A DNA stretch of 64,000 nucleotides, taken from assembly GCA_024305745.1 (NCBI GenBank), contig JAHRBS010000005.1, positions 1 to 64,000 of the forward strand, read 5' to 3'. The notes below the pieces were generated by a model. The model saw only the letters and a program-made list of their open reading frames with translations. It was not told where the DNA came from and searched no databases. Position numbers and translations under genes: made by a program. Below are positions 20,734 to 31,623 of this stretch, piece by piece (positions within the stretch are counted from its first letter, which is position 1; every line of letters starts with the position of its first letter). The stretch comes from Polyporus tsugae. Taxonomy: Eukaryota > Basidiomycota > Agaricomycetes > Polyporales > Polyporaceae.

Positions 20734-23700
20734 CTACGCACCCCCCCTCTTGGCACGCTTGACGGCAGGCGCCTCGGGATGGGCTGCGGGTGGAGACCGT
20801 GGAGGACGCGGTCCACCGGTCTGTTGGCTCGAGGATGGCTGAGGGTCGACGTCCATGGGCTCGGGATCCTCGCGCCTCGGTTCCTCATCCTCCTCAGCCG
20901 GGGTGAGTTCATCCTCGAAGCCTTGCTGGATGAGGCGGTCGACAGCGCTCGACACGCCATCGTCGTCATTCTGGGGTTCTTCCTGGCGGGGGCTTGCGGC
21001 ACGTGTAGACTTGGCAGCCTTCTTGATCCTCCTGGAAACCTCGACGACCCCAGAGAAGGAAGGAAGGGCGGGCAGAGCGTCGTCGATGTCGTCGTCGTTG
21101 TCGTCGCCGTCGTTGTCGTCGACGATGGATGCAGATTTGGGCTGAGCCTTTTTCTTGCGACTGGAGACCTTGGACTGAGCCGGCGTGGCCTTCTTCGAAG
21201 CGAGATATGCGAGGGTGAGGTTCCACTCCGCCTTGTCCTGGTCACTTGCACCGGGCGCCTTGACGAGTTTGTTGAGCTTCCGGGTCACAACTCCGCGTTG
21301 GTTTGGAGTCATGTCATCGATGTCGGCGTGGTTCGGGATGCCTTTACGGCCGGAGCTGGCCTGAGGGGCCATGGGTGGCGGCGGGGACCCTGTGGTGGCG
21401 GATGAGCGAGGAGCGGAGCCCGGTACGGGTGGAAGAAGGGGAGTAACATTGATTGTGCACTTACCAGATGGTGGAGACGGCTCCGGCGCATCTTGCCCGG
21501 TGTGCTCGTCTTGGATGGGGCTGGGGGACGCCTGCCTGGCCTTGCCCTTGCCCTTGCCCTTGCCCTTGCCCTTCTGTGTGGACTTTGAGGGCGGTTGCTG
21601 GGCGCCGGACGCTGTCGCTTTGGGAGGCGCGGGGGGCTGTTGCGGACCGACGGCCGGGTGACCAGACGTGGATGGGGCAGCCTTGGCTTTGCCCCGCTTG
21701 CGCGGCTTGGGAGGGACCACCGGCGCCGGGAGTTCGCGCGTCTGGGTCTCCTCGGGCATCTCGATCTCCTCGATCTCATCCTCGTCCGCCGTAGAGCCTG
21801 TGCCCATGGACTTTGGGAGGAAGTAGGTCGCGGCCTCCTCTGGTAATTGCAAATGGTTAGTTCAACGAACGTCCTCGGACGGAGCATACTTACCAAGCCC
21901 TTTGCTGGCGTCGCTGAACTTGAGCATCATCGCCTGCTTGGTGAAGGACAAGACGGTGAGGGACATCTCCGTCGAGTCCTTCAGGAGAGGGTGGTAGACA
22001 ATGACCTCCTTGTCCTGCGGGTGTCGCCACACGCGACCAAGGAGCTGCGTCGTTTCTTGATGCGACCAGAGGGAGTCCTGAGGCAATGTGAGTGGCGCAT
22101 ATGAATCATGGGAAGTACGGCTTACCAGAACCACTAAGACGCACGCCTCCGCCAAATTTAAGCCGGCCATACCAACGCCAGAGAGCAAGCAGACCCGAGG
22201 CCCGTTCCGATCAGACTGCTTGAAGGTGTCGATGTCTGTCTGGCGGGCATTGCCAGCCTTCAGGCCGTTAACCTCGACGTAATCGATGTCGTGGAGGGCG
22301 AGAACCTAAGTGGAATGGGATGATCAGTGAGAGGTGTGAATGAATGACACGAGTTACTGACCCTGGTGATGAGCGCATTGTTGGAGGGGAACGCCACGTA
22401 AACTACGATGCGGTCGGGACACGAGTTCGGAGTGCGGGGCGTGGAAGTGGACCATTCGGGGACCTGCTCCAGTTCATTGACGTCGCCGTCGTCGGCAGGA
22501 TTTTCGCACGTGCGTAGCATCGGGCGGTCATCCTCCTCCAAATGCCATTGCAGAATGGAGACGAGGGTTAGGAGTTTGGTCGAAGGCATCTGGTGCCATT
22601 CCTCAAGGTCTTCGGGCACCCAAAACGGGTCGTTGATGAGGTGGTAGTGGGTGTGGGTACGGCGGAACTTCCCGTAGAACGCCTGTAAACAAGTAGTGAG
22701 CAATTGTCGCAGTGGACGACAATAAGTGTGGAGCAGGTCGACCGAAGTGAAGAACGTGTGTCCAGCTTGACCCGACCTGGTCGGGTACGCACACACGGGC
22801 CCGCTGAGCGCCCTCAGTGGAAGCTGGGCAGCCCAGGGAGCCTTGAGAGCTTGAGCAGCGCAGCAGGGGTAGGTGAGCACCCGACCAGGTCGGGTGCACG
22901 CTGGCAGCCCCTGCTGGGCGGCAAACGTATTCGCGAGTGCCCGAGGAGGCTGAACCCAGGGAGGTCACCCGACCAGGTCGGGTTTCCCGTGGCGACCACC
23001 GTCGACATCCGCCAGTGGCACCCAGAAATCGCCATGCTCAGTAGCGCACCCGACCGAGTCGGGTTGACGCCACCGTCAAACGCTTGGCCCCTTCGCACTC
23101 CAGCGGCGACGGAGCTGGGGTTGCTGGCGGTGACCCGACCTGGTCGGGTCACCGCCAGCAACCACAAGACCCGTGGGACTTCACTTCACCGCGGATTCTG
23201 CAGCTGCGGTGTGGACACCCGACCAGGTCGGGTGGTGCGGGAGCTCGTGTCCACGTTCCGCGAGGTGAAGTCCTGGCACCGCCCTCCACATTCCTGACAT
23301 ATTAGTAGCCTAAAATTGCACTCACGTTGTCCGATCTGTTGAGGTATGTGCCCTTCGTGGCGTTGTCGTCGTGAACGATCTCGTTGGCCATCGCAACGAG
23401 CGCCGCCTTCTCCGCTTCAGAGGGTTGCAGCGCGAGGACCTGCTCGTGGAGGAGCGGAAGGCCAGAGATTGGGTCGCCCTTCCAGTCGAGCGACTTGATC
23501 GTGCGGTGGATGACGCTGCCCTCGTACATCTGGCGGAACTGGTCCATGTATTCGTTCATCGTCTCCATCTGCGCCCTCTTCACCGGGAGTTCGACTTCCC
23601 GAGCGATCAGCTTGCGCACGAAGTCGTCCGCCACCCGCGCCTTCCGGAACTCGACCGTCGCCTTGCGAGAGACCTTCGCCATCTCCTTGGTGATCCGTTT

Positions 23701-25871
23701 CCCCAACTGCCCGTCTCGGCAGCGAGGAAGATCGAGAGCCAAGCCCAAGTTAAACAGGTCCTGCGCAACGTGAGTTAGGTGGTCGCTGAGCGAGGAGGGA
23801 CATACTGCTTACCATGGGTCCGTTTTGGATTGGTGTCGCCGTCATCGCGATCCTGCAGCGTGATCGTTTGAAGAGTTCCCAGGTACCGACGTACACATTG
23901 TTGCAGTTGCGCAACTTGGAAGCTTCGTCCATCGCGACGATTCCGTATTTGCCTTGCTCGAAGATCGTCAACCCGACAGTCATCTCCGTACGTCTCGCCC
24001 GGCCGGTGTCCTCCCTCGCCGGTAACGGCGGACGCTCGTGAGGGCGCAAGAAATAGTGTGCCCCGTCGGATTCCACCGCCTGCGAGTCTTTATCAGCAGT
24101 TTCAAACCGTGACTTAGATTCTAACACTCACCACTGTTGTCGCGACAACAATTCGCCGGCATCGAGGCAGGCCTCCGCGATCCTCCTTCATCTTCGTCCA
24201 GAAGGGCTCGCGCCTTTCGTGGCTGTAGTGGTTCGTGTAGGGCAAGACGTCGAAGGCACCAAATGCGAGATACCGATGGAGCTCCCTCATCCACTGAGTG
24301 TGCAGGGGGGGCGGAACGATGATGATGTGGGGTACGTCCGGCAAATTGCCATCTGGAGTGTTGCATTTCTTGTCGCCTGCTCAATGTTAGTACTAGTCCG
24401 AGGTGTAACCTGAAGCTAGCTTACGGAGACGGCCGGGGAAGTGCCCTTTCTTGATGTAAAACTCCCGGAATGGCGCATACAGCGCGATGCCACCGACAAG
24501 TTGCATGGTCTTGCCGATGCCGACTTCGTCCATGACGAGTACCGGCTTGCCCGTGATGACGTGGTCGATGAGGTCAGCCATCCCGACAAGTTGGTGCCAG
24601 AAGGGGGCGAGAGGGGTCGCTTTGCCTGTTTCGAGGAAGGCCTGCCACTCTGCCACGTGCCACGGGTCGAGGATGCCATTCGGATCTTGCTGGGTGTTGA
24701 ACCCCGGCACCTGGCCGTTGGGGATGCCGAGGTGCTTCCACAAGTCGTCGGGGCTCATGAGCTGGAAGCGCTCTACTCCGGTGTCCCAGTTCCCGACGTC
24801 GTATGGCGTCGCCTCGACTTCCGAGTCGTCGCCGCCGTCGCCGTCGACATACGACATCATCGTGGCGGCTTCGTCGAGCTCACTGAGCACAACCACGACA
24901 TAAGCCTCATCGGCCAACTCCTTGAGAGCCTTGCGGAGAGGCGCGGGGAGCTTGCTGTTGGCCTTCGGGGGCGCCTTCTTCGAGGCAACGAGCTTCATCT
25001 CTTCCAAGCGTTCCTGCCATTCCTCCACGCGCGCTACCATCTCTAAGTCGCCGAACCGGCGGGCGCGGGTGAGGAAACTCTTGATCCTGTTGATAATCTC
25101 CAGGACCTGCTTGTGGGGGACGTCCTCCGGCAGCTCTGGAAAGACCGTTAGCACCTCGCTCGATAAATGAAGCACAAACGTACGTACGCTCGAGGTCCCG
25201 CAACAGATCCACGTTGCTCTGGACGGCGCCGGCTTGCACCCTAGCCCACTGTTTGCCCGCTCCCTCCCACCGCAACTGCACCAACCCTTTCGTGAATGTC
25301 AGCATGTCCGCGTCCATGAGGCCGTAGTCGTCGAACGCGTCTCTTCCGAACAAGTCCCCAGCCAGCGCGTCGTACACATTGTCCAGCTTCAGCAACCCAA
25401 TCGGAATACCCTGTGCAAAATATCAGTTAGCTCTCCAAGCGCCGAGACAGCCCCGGGCCATGCCAACTTTACCTCCTTGTACTTCCTATCGCGGTGGTAC
25501 TTGTAGTAATCGAATTCGCACTCGACCATGACCTTCTTCGTGAGCTCAGCAAAACCGGCGTCTTTCCACGCATTTTTGACGTAATCCTTGAGGACGTTGC
25601 GGCCCGCAGTGTAGAAACTGTCCTCCTTGGGCAGCTTGCCGGAGAGGAAGTTGTGGCGGGGAGTCGCATTGACTTTGGCCTTGTAGGCCTCGAAGGCCGC
25701 CTTGGCCGACTCGTACTGGGCTTCGTCCATCTTGAGGTCCTGGGGGGTGCAGGCCGGACTGAACGGCGCGACCGTGAACCCCGTCTGGGCCTGGAACATC
25801 TCCCAAGTGAAGGCTTCAGGATGGTCGGCGGCGAGCGTGAGCAGCATGTCGGTGGTGGTGTTGGAGGGCAT
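20734..25871 (-). CDS. SNF2-family helicase/chromatin remodeller-like ATPase (gene 4), multi-exon
   Basis: The start at 25871 gives MPSNTTTDMLLTLAADH. After about 400 N-terminal residues the Superfamily 2 motifs appear in order: I, MDEVGIGKT (24.52 kb); Ia, IIIVPPPLHTQWMREL; II, VAMDEASKLRN; III, AMTATPIQN; IV, RIVVYVAFPSNNALITR; V, LLSGVGMAGLNLAE; VI, QLLGRVWRHPQ (22.04 kb). The complete set argues for an active ATPase, although motif I has DEVGIGKT rather than the common DExGxGKT with Leu and motif II is DEAS. The C-terminal 370 residues are Pro-, Lys- and Asp-rich, with a GKGKGKGKGK run, EPMDVDPQPS and a KRAKR ending that looks like a nuclear signal. SNF2 proteins move or remove DNA-bound proteins in the nucleus. 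Intron 23325-22683 (643 bp) is full of family B palindromes. The closest subfamily cannot be set by eye. Confidence 0.85.
22770..23233. repeat. Family B palindromes inside an intron of the SNF2 gene (6 copies)
   Basis: Copies start at 22770, 22879, 22967, 23048 (centre CGA), 23133 and 23217. All lie within the 643 bp intron 22683-23325, whose borders rejoin coding sequence in frame. Several copies have complementary flanks that lengthen the palindrome. Confidence 0.93.
23119..23163. repeat. 45 bp perfect palindrome centred on a family B copy
   Basis: The 17 bp core at 23133-23149 is extended by complementary flanks to 22 bp arms around the single central T at 23141. I checked each base pair from 23119/23163 inward. 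The flanks are not part of the family B consensus. Confidence 0.95.
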
Positions 25872-26347
25872 AACGAGGACAGTTGTAGACAGTGCAGAGT
25901 TGGGGGGTGTTCGTGGAGGGGAACTCGTAAACGGGGGGCAAACGTTCACTGAGTGCGCCTTTTATCAGTCTCCCTCGGCGACGATCTCGATTTCAGGAAC
26001 AGTGAAACGATGCCATCGCTCAGTCCCATCAATCAGTGTCAACGGCGGCCGCAATTCGACCCTGATCCGCGACACGGGAACCCTGAACTTGCGCAAGCCA
26101 CGAGGCGCGGCGACGTTGAGGCGACGTTGAGGCGACCCTCTCTCGCGGCACTTCGGTGTAAATAGAAGCGAACGTCTCCTTCTCGTTTGGCATGTGTCCA
26201 CAGTGACTCAAATTATGGCATCGGCGCCATTTCACGAGAGGGTAGAGGACAGAAAGAAGTTTCTACTGATGATTGCACCGAAGTGGGCGCGTGACGACTG
26301 ATATCACCGTTTTCATACGCCCAAGGTGGGCAGCGTCGGCCGCCGCA

Positions 26348-26869
26348 CCCGACCAGGTCGGGTCATACACCGCGGACCCCATAGCCGCCGTGATCCCAGA
26401 ACGGTAACTGCCTCGGCGCGGTGGCTTGGGCTGGTGCCCATTCACCCGACCAGGTCGGGTCACACACAGTGGACCCCATAGCCGCCGAGATCCCAGAACG
26501 GTAACTGCCTCGGCGCGGTGGCTTGGGCTGGTTCCCATTCACCCGACCAGGTCGGGTCACACACAGTGGGCCGCGCCTCCAGAGCGGTAACTGCCTCGGC
26601 GCGGTGGCTCGGGCTGGTTCCCATTCACCCGACCAGGTCGGGTCACACACAGTGGGCCGCGCCTCCAGAGCGGTAACTGCCTCGGCGCGGTGGCTTGGGC
26701 TGGTTCCCATTCACCCGACCAGGTCGGGTCACACACAGTGGGCCGCGCTTCCAGAGCGGTAACTGCCTCGGCGAAGTCTCCAAGTCGCAGCTCGAGGTGT
26801 CCATTCCGGCCGGTGATGCCATATTGCTCGCCTCGCCATCTGGTGTGCATTGACCCGACCAGGTCGGGT
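26348..26869. repeat. 86-97 bp satellite, each unit carrying one family B palindrome
   Basis: Family B copies start at 26348, 26444, 26541, 26627, 26713 and 26853. From 26444 to 26770 the intervening sequence repeats with an 86 bp period (first unit 97 bp) and few substitutions. The satellite lies upstream of the SNF2 gene. No gene is visible between 25872 and 27328 apart from this. Confidence 0.92.
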
Positions 26870-27328
26870 GCTCACCTGCGGCAAACTTCGACGCTCCACC
26901 GCCAATGGCCCAAACCACTAGACTGCAGGTGGGGGTGCATTCGGTTGAAATATTTACTCGACTCAAGTGCACGCAAAGCATGTAACGATGAATCACATTT
27001 GATTACAGAACATTTGCGTATGTCTTTAAACTGATCAGTCACACAGAATGAAGTCACACCTGTGATCCTCGGACTTGCTCATTCTAGAATGTCCAGCAAG
27101 ACCCTTGTGGTGTTCGTTCAGGGGAGCCTGTCAGTCAATAGCTTCTATTTTACTTGCTCTTCTTCGTACGAAGGCTTCTATTTGACATCTTCGGCACAAT
27201 TACGCAACCTCCTTCTCCACCTCGCCGTCCTCCCCATCTACCACCTGAGTTACCATTCCAGTTCCCCGTCCTACATATTTAATCCTGCTGCATTGTGTTT
27301 CTCTCGCCTGTACGCAGCCCCCGCCACC

Positions 27329-27845
27329 ATGTCGCCCAGCCGCCCCCCCTCTGTAGCTTCCTGCGCATCCACTGTCAGCACCATCCGACCTGTGTGCACC
27401 ACCGAACCTGGTCCCATCCACTCTTTCCATCTCCCCACTCCTTCTCGGAAGTCGTCAGAAGGCACCATGGTCGAGACCGAGCTGTTGAGCACCGACAGCG
27501 ACTCCACCTACACTAAGATTTCGGAGAATCCGCCCTCCAATCGATCATCCACCTGCTCCCAATTATCCGCCTTCCAGGCTGATTCAATGGCCCCGTTTCG
27601 CGACTTGTTCTACGAGCAAGGTCATGGGCATCCCTACCCAAACTACAAGCTTCGTTCTCACAAGGCAAGCACCGCTAAACTCACGTACTTCCTTGTCTAA
27701 CGAATTTTCAGCTCCCTACGCGTCCTCCCACTCCCATTGCTCCACTTCCGCCCCTCCCTGGTTCCATTCAAATGTAAGTGGCGACGTTCTTGACCGACTT
27801 ATTTGTAGCTCATTGTCACCGAAGCAGTTCACAATCAAGCTTTGA
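27329..27845 (+). CDS. Small Ser/Thr/Pro-rich hypothetical protein with a GC-AG intron
   Basis: The start at 27329 has a good context (CGCCACCATG), and a TATA-like CATATTTAA lies about 50 bp upstream. Exon 27329-27664 encodes 112 residues beginning MSPSRPPSVASCAST and is followed by a GCAAGC...CTAAC...CAG intron (27665-27711). Then comes a Pro-rich exon 27712-27773, a very short GT-AG intron (27774-27808), and a stop at 27845, giving 144 residues. The exon 2 motif and its donor recur about 130 bp downstream (Pro-rich, then GTAAGTCGC at 27899), so a longer isoform is possible. No domain recognised. There is no neighbour with which it forms an obvious unit. Confidence 0.5.
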
Positions 27846-28364
27846 GGCGCTTCCCACTCCCACCCCTCTCGATGCAATTCCCCCTGTTCCGATTCCAATG
27901 TAAGTCGCAGCATCTGGCGCCTCATTGCCCGTGGCTCATTCCCGCCAACCAGGACTTTACCCTCTTTTATCTCTTTGGCAAGCTTTGATACTATCCCTAC
28001 ATTTTTCGAGACCATCCAGTCGCCTTCTTGGTGGCGCTGCTGTTAGCATGCCACACGGACTCTTATCATCTCACCACCATCCAGTTCTTGGCTTTGACGA
28101 GTGGCTGTAGGGGGTGCTTGCAGTAACGTAGTCCTAGCATGTACGACGCATAACATGATGTGAACCGCTTTGAATCCGCTGTCATATCCCAGAGCGACGG
28201 CACGTGTGGTGTGATGCAACATAACTGTGGTGCTGAAACCGCGCCCATGGAGGCTTACCATGACCTACCAACGCGCTGCAGGCTAATCCGGCATAATCCC
28301 CTTTCCATGGACTGCGCGCAGAGATCGGCAGAGAAACTTCGGGGCAGAGGCCCCGAGCCGGATA

Positions 28365-28459
28365 ACCCGACCTGGTCGGGTGTAGACTGTGCGCTGCGCC
28401 GGCCCAATGACCGGTTGACCCATCGCAGGTCGCTGTTGGGTGACCCGACCTAGTCGGGT
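28365..28459. repeat. Two family B palindromes beside the large inverted repeat
   Basis: Copies are at 28365-28381 and 28443-28459 (centre CTA), a short distance outside the left arm of the inverted repeat that begins near 28511. Confidence 0.93.
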
Positions 28460-28510
28460 GTACGCACCAGGGCTCCATACTCAGGCACATGAGAGGACCA
28501 CTTCTTGAGG

Positions 28511-29430
28511 AATTGAGAACAGAAATCGGGAGTCGAACCTGGGGCCTTACTCCTCCCCCAAAAACATAAGTATCCCGCTCATGGCATATGCTCAACGACG
28601 CAATCTCCCTGTGAGCTCAAAAATCGAAAGCTTGTCATATCTCTGAGATATGGCAAACTTATGCGACGCAACGGCCAGGAATCGAACCTGGAACCTCCAG
28701 GATTCCGCGGGGATACCTTGAGAGCACCTAGACCACTAGGCCATTGAGGGACGACAGTCAAAGCAATACATTCCCATTAGTGCGGCCATCGCGAAGCGCA
28801 GCGTGTTATTATCCTTGGGACAGAACACCGCAACACAGTGCAATGTTCGGGGTGGCATACTTCCCTGGGCAGCGATGGGATTCGAATTCCAGTGCTCCTA
28901 GTCCGGTCGCTTTTTGACCACTTTTCCTGCTCCCCATTGGCCCGCTGCACCCGACCCGCTGCACCCGACTTCGTCGGGTCAGCGAGAGCCAATGCAGGAG
29001 CAGGAAAAGTGGTCAAAAAGCGACCGGACGATTCAACTATGAGCACTACTGGAATTCGAATCCCATCGCTGCCCAGGGAAGTATGCCACCCCGAACATTG
29101 CACTGTGTTGCGGTGTTCTGTCCCAAGGATAATAACACGCTGCGCTTCGCGATGGCCGCACTAATGGGAATGTATTGCTTTGACTGTCGTCCCTCAATGG
29201 CCTAGTGGTCTAGGTGCTCTCAAGGTATCCCCGCGGAATCCTGGAGGTTCCAGGTTCGATTCCTGGCCGTTGCGTCGCATAAGTTTGCCATATCTCAGAG
29301 ATATGACAAGCTTTCGATTTTTGAGCTCACAGAGAGATTGCGTCGTTGAGCATACGCCATGAGCGGGATACTTATGTTTTTGGGGGAGGAGTAAGGCCCC
29401 AGGTTCGACTCCCGATTTCTGTTCTCAATT
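28511..29430. repeat. 920 bp inverted repeat centred on a family B palindrome
   Basis: The left arm (about 28511-28962) and right arm (about 28980-29430) are reverse complements over roughly 450 bp, with a few small indels near the centre. The apex is the family B copy at 28963-28979 (ACCCGAC-TTC-GTCGGGT). Similarity stops abruptly outside 28511 and 29430. Each arm contains tRNA-like Pol III box sequences. Two further family B half-sites lie in the left arm next to the apex. Confidence 0.93.
29191..29275 (+). other. tRNA-like/SINE-like Pol III box pair (mirrored at 28665-28750 on minus)
   Basis: TGGCCTAGTGG at 29198-29208 fits the A-box and GGTTCGATTCC at 29253-29263 is an exact B-box. The T-arm pairs well (CCAGG with CCTGG). 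The acceptor ends (CCCTCAA and CCGTTGC) do not pair and no anticodon stem is clear, so this is not a normal tRNA gene. A second exact B-box (GGTTCGACTCC) lies at 29402-29412. Both are repeated in the left arm. A tRNA-derived SINE fragment is likely. Confidence 0.55.
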
Positions 29431-29488
29431 TGCACCCATGGTCGGCTCAGGGCATGCGATGTCGTGAGCTGGATACCCCTGCTATGTG

Positions 29489-29739
29489 ACCCGACCTGGT
29501 CGGGTGCACCCCGGGTGCAGACCCCGCATACGTGAATCAATGCATTGGGGTGCACACCGCCGTTGGGTGACCCGACCTGGTCGGGTGTACCCCGAGCATG
29601 TACTCCGCATAGTCAAATCAGCGCATTGGGGGGCACAGCCGCTGTTGGGTGACCCGACCTGGTCGGGTGCACCCGGGGCATAGACTCCGGACACATCAAT
29701 CAACGCATTGTGGTGTTGGGTGACCCGACTAGGTCGGGT
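29489..29739. repeat. Family B palindromes in an approximately 81 bp tandem repeat (4 copies)
   Basis: Copies start at 29489, 29570, 29652 and 29723. The sequence between the first three is similar (AATCA...GCATTG...GTTGGGTG). The last copy, centre TAG, is flanked by complementary GTTGGGTG/CACCTAAC. Confidence 0.93.
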
Positions 29740-30064
29740 CACCTAACAGCGGCCTCCTGCCGACCGTTCACGTACAGCTCCTAGTGACAGCTGCAAGATC
29801 CACGATCCCCAAGCCAACCGCCAACTTGCTGGTATGCCCTTTACTTCATACTGGTCATCTGCAAGAGGACCCATGACATTTGTTACACAACAATATGGGA
29901 GCGACAACATCTCCGCGCGCAACATACAGGCACCTCGCAACCCCACCAAGACATCACCGTCGGCAACCCGCATGCACCCTCCTCCCGTCTTCTCCGTCTT
30001 CTTTGCCTGATTTTTACCCACCGGAGGGTATCGAGGACGGCCGCAGGAACGACGACATCGACGC

Positions 30065-30687
30065 TCACGGTGCCGCTGCTGTGTCCCAGTACACACCGTG
30101 CCTGACAACGGTGGTCACTGCAAAGAAAACAGTTAGCGACACTACACTGCGAATAGATCGGGTTAATACGCACGCTCGTTGAGACTGGTAATGTCTTCTT
30201 TGAGGCGTGCCAAAAGACGCGCCTTCGCATCCGCGACCTCCCCATCCGCCATGTGCAGCTCGACCTCTGTCCTATTGTTCATATGCTCGGCGTACTCAAC
30301 CGCGGCTTCCTCGGCCCTCCCGCGTGCTTGCAAGAATGCGTGCATCGCCGCGCAGAAGCGGTCTTGCGTCGCCTTCATCCGCCTCACCCGTGTGATGATG
30401 GAGTACTCCTCCCCAAACTCCCGCAGCTCCCGAGGGGAAACCCGCTCGTTGTGCGGCAGGGTGGCGAGGTGCCTGTACAGCATGGTGAACTCTGCGTCCA
30501 CGCTCTCCAACGGAGGCAGCGCGCGAACTAGCATGAGGAACACCGACTTCGTGTACGACGTGTTCAAGGTGGCATGCTTCTGCCTCCCGCCTGGGATGGG
30601 GTTCGAGAGTGTAGATGGGTGGCCGGAGAGGACGCGGGCGACGAAGTCGATGACCTCGCGGTGCACAAAGTCGTCGATGCGGCTCAT
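30065..30687 (-). CDS. Small hypothetical protein, paralogue A of a divergent pair
   Basis: Exon 30687-30174 starts MSRIDDFVHREVIDFV. An intron of 55 bp (30173-30119 or one base either side) joins to exon 30117-30065, which ends with WDTAAAP and a stop. The protein is about 189 residues, mostly helical, with a conserved block around REFGEEYSIITRVRRMKATQ and an Ala/Glu-rich coiled-coil-like C-terminal half. It is clearly homologous along its whole length to the plus-strand gene at 31624. Family unknown. The two genes point away from each other across 936 bp holding four family B palindromes. Confidence 0.7.
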
Positions 30688-31138
30688 AGTGGTGAGAATG
30701 ACAGTGATGTGATGGTTGTACTCCCAACTTGCAGTCCCTTTATATTCATCTCCAGGCGGGCTCACCCTCGTCGAGTCAGCGCTACTGCACACGCGGCCAT
30801 CACCTTGACGGCCTTCCTTTTCACTTCACCGTCCATCGCATAATTCCTCGTGTCTCAATCACCACTCCTTAGTATGTTGTCCATCAGTTTCATTCTAAAT
30901 GTAGACAGTTACATTCTCCACTAGTAACCTTCCCTGACACTCCTCGGTACCGCGGAACATCTCTTCGCTTTCTACAACAGATAACGTAATTTCTATATCG
31001 GGCTCCTTCCTGTCCGCTTCAGAAGTTAAACGTGCGCGTAAACCTACTTTATTGTTCCAAATCACCATGGTTTTGTATCTCATGTCCATCTTGTCAAGCA
31101 ATGTGGCCGGTTCGCGCAAATGGACCGCTGGTGCATGC

Positions 31139-31413
31139 ACCCGACTAGGTCGGGTCACCCACCAGCGGTCCCTGCCCGGGGCCATTCGGTTTGTACGCAC
31201 CCGACCAGGTCGGGTCACTACCGTGCAACCCGGCCAAGGCATGCAGGCTTCCGAGGGATGGCATGGCCCATGCGCATTGACCCGACCAGGTCGGGTCTCT
31301 ACCCACAGCCCCTCCTCTGCCATCGGCTATTGGGCTGTGCTCTAGGAAACACTCTACTTGATACAATCGACTTCGCTCATTGCGTCTCACCCTAACACCC
31401 GACCAGGTCGGGT
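31139..31413. repeat. Family B palindromes between the divergent paralogues (4 copies)
   Basis: Copies start at 31139 (centre TAG), 31199, 31280 and 31397; these are the innermost copies found. The first is flanked by GCTGGTG and CACCAGC, which extend the stem with an interruption. The last is extended to ACACCCGAC...GTCGGGTGT. Confidence 0.93.
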
Positions 31414-31623
31414 GTGCTGAGCCAGGACCTGAACGCACCCTGGCTGGTAACCCCGGCCCAAGGGTCAATCAGCGTCTATAGGATGTAACCCTAGTGTAGG
31501 GGTGAGTAACCCTACAGTAGGGGCTATTTTCATCCCTGGGATGGCTCACCAAACAGTATCCAATAACCCTAAGGGACCGCAAGTTGGGAGAGCAGCCATC
31601 GCATCACTGTCATTCTCACCGCT

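Noticed and set aside
20855..21405. Val/Asp-rich plus-strand frames opposite the SNF2 tail
   Set aside because: They mirror the acidic and Lys-rich low-complexity tail of gene 4 and have no independent support.
29191..29275. Functional tRNA gene
   Set aside because: A and B boxes are good, but the acceptor ends do not pair and no anticodon arm can be drawn, so I list it as tRNA-like.
15385..31413. Many open frames encoding PTRSG or RPGRV peptides
   Set aside because: These peptides are translations of the family B palindrome in different frames. The frames have no starts, splice structure or conservation beyond the repeat.
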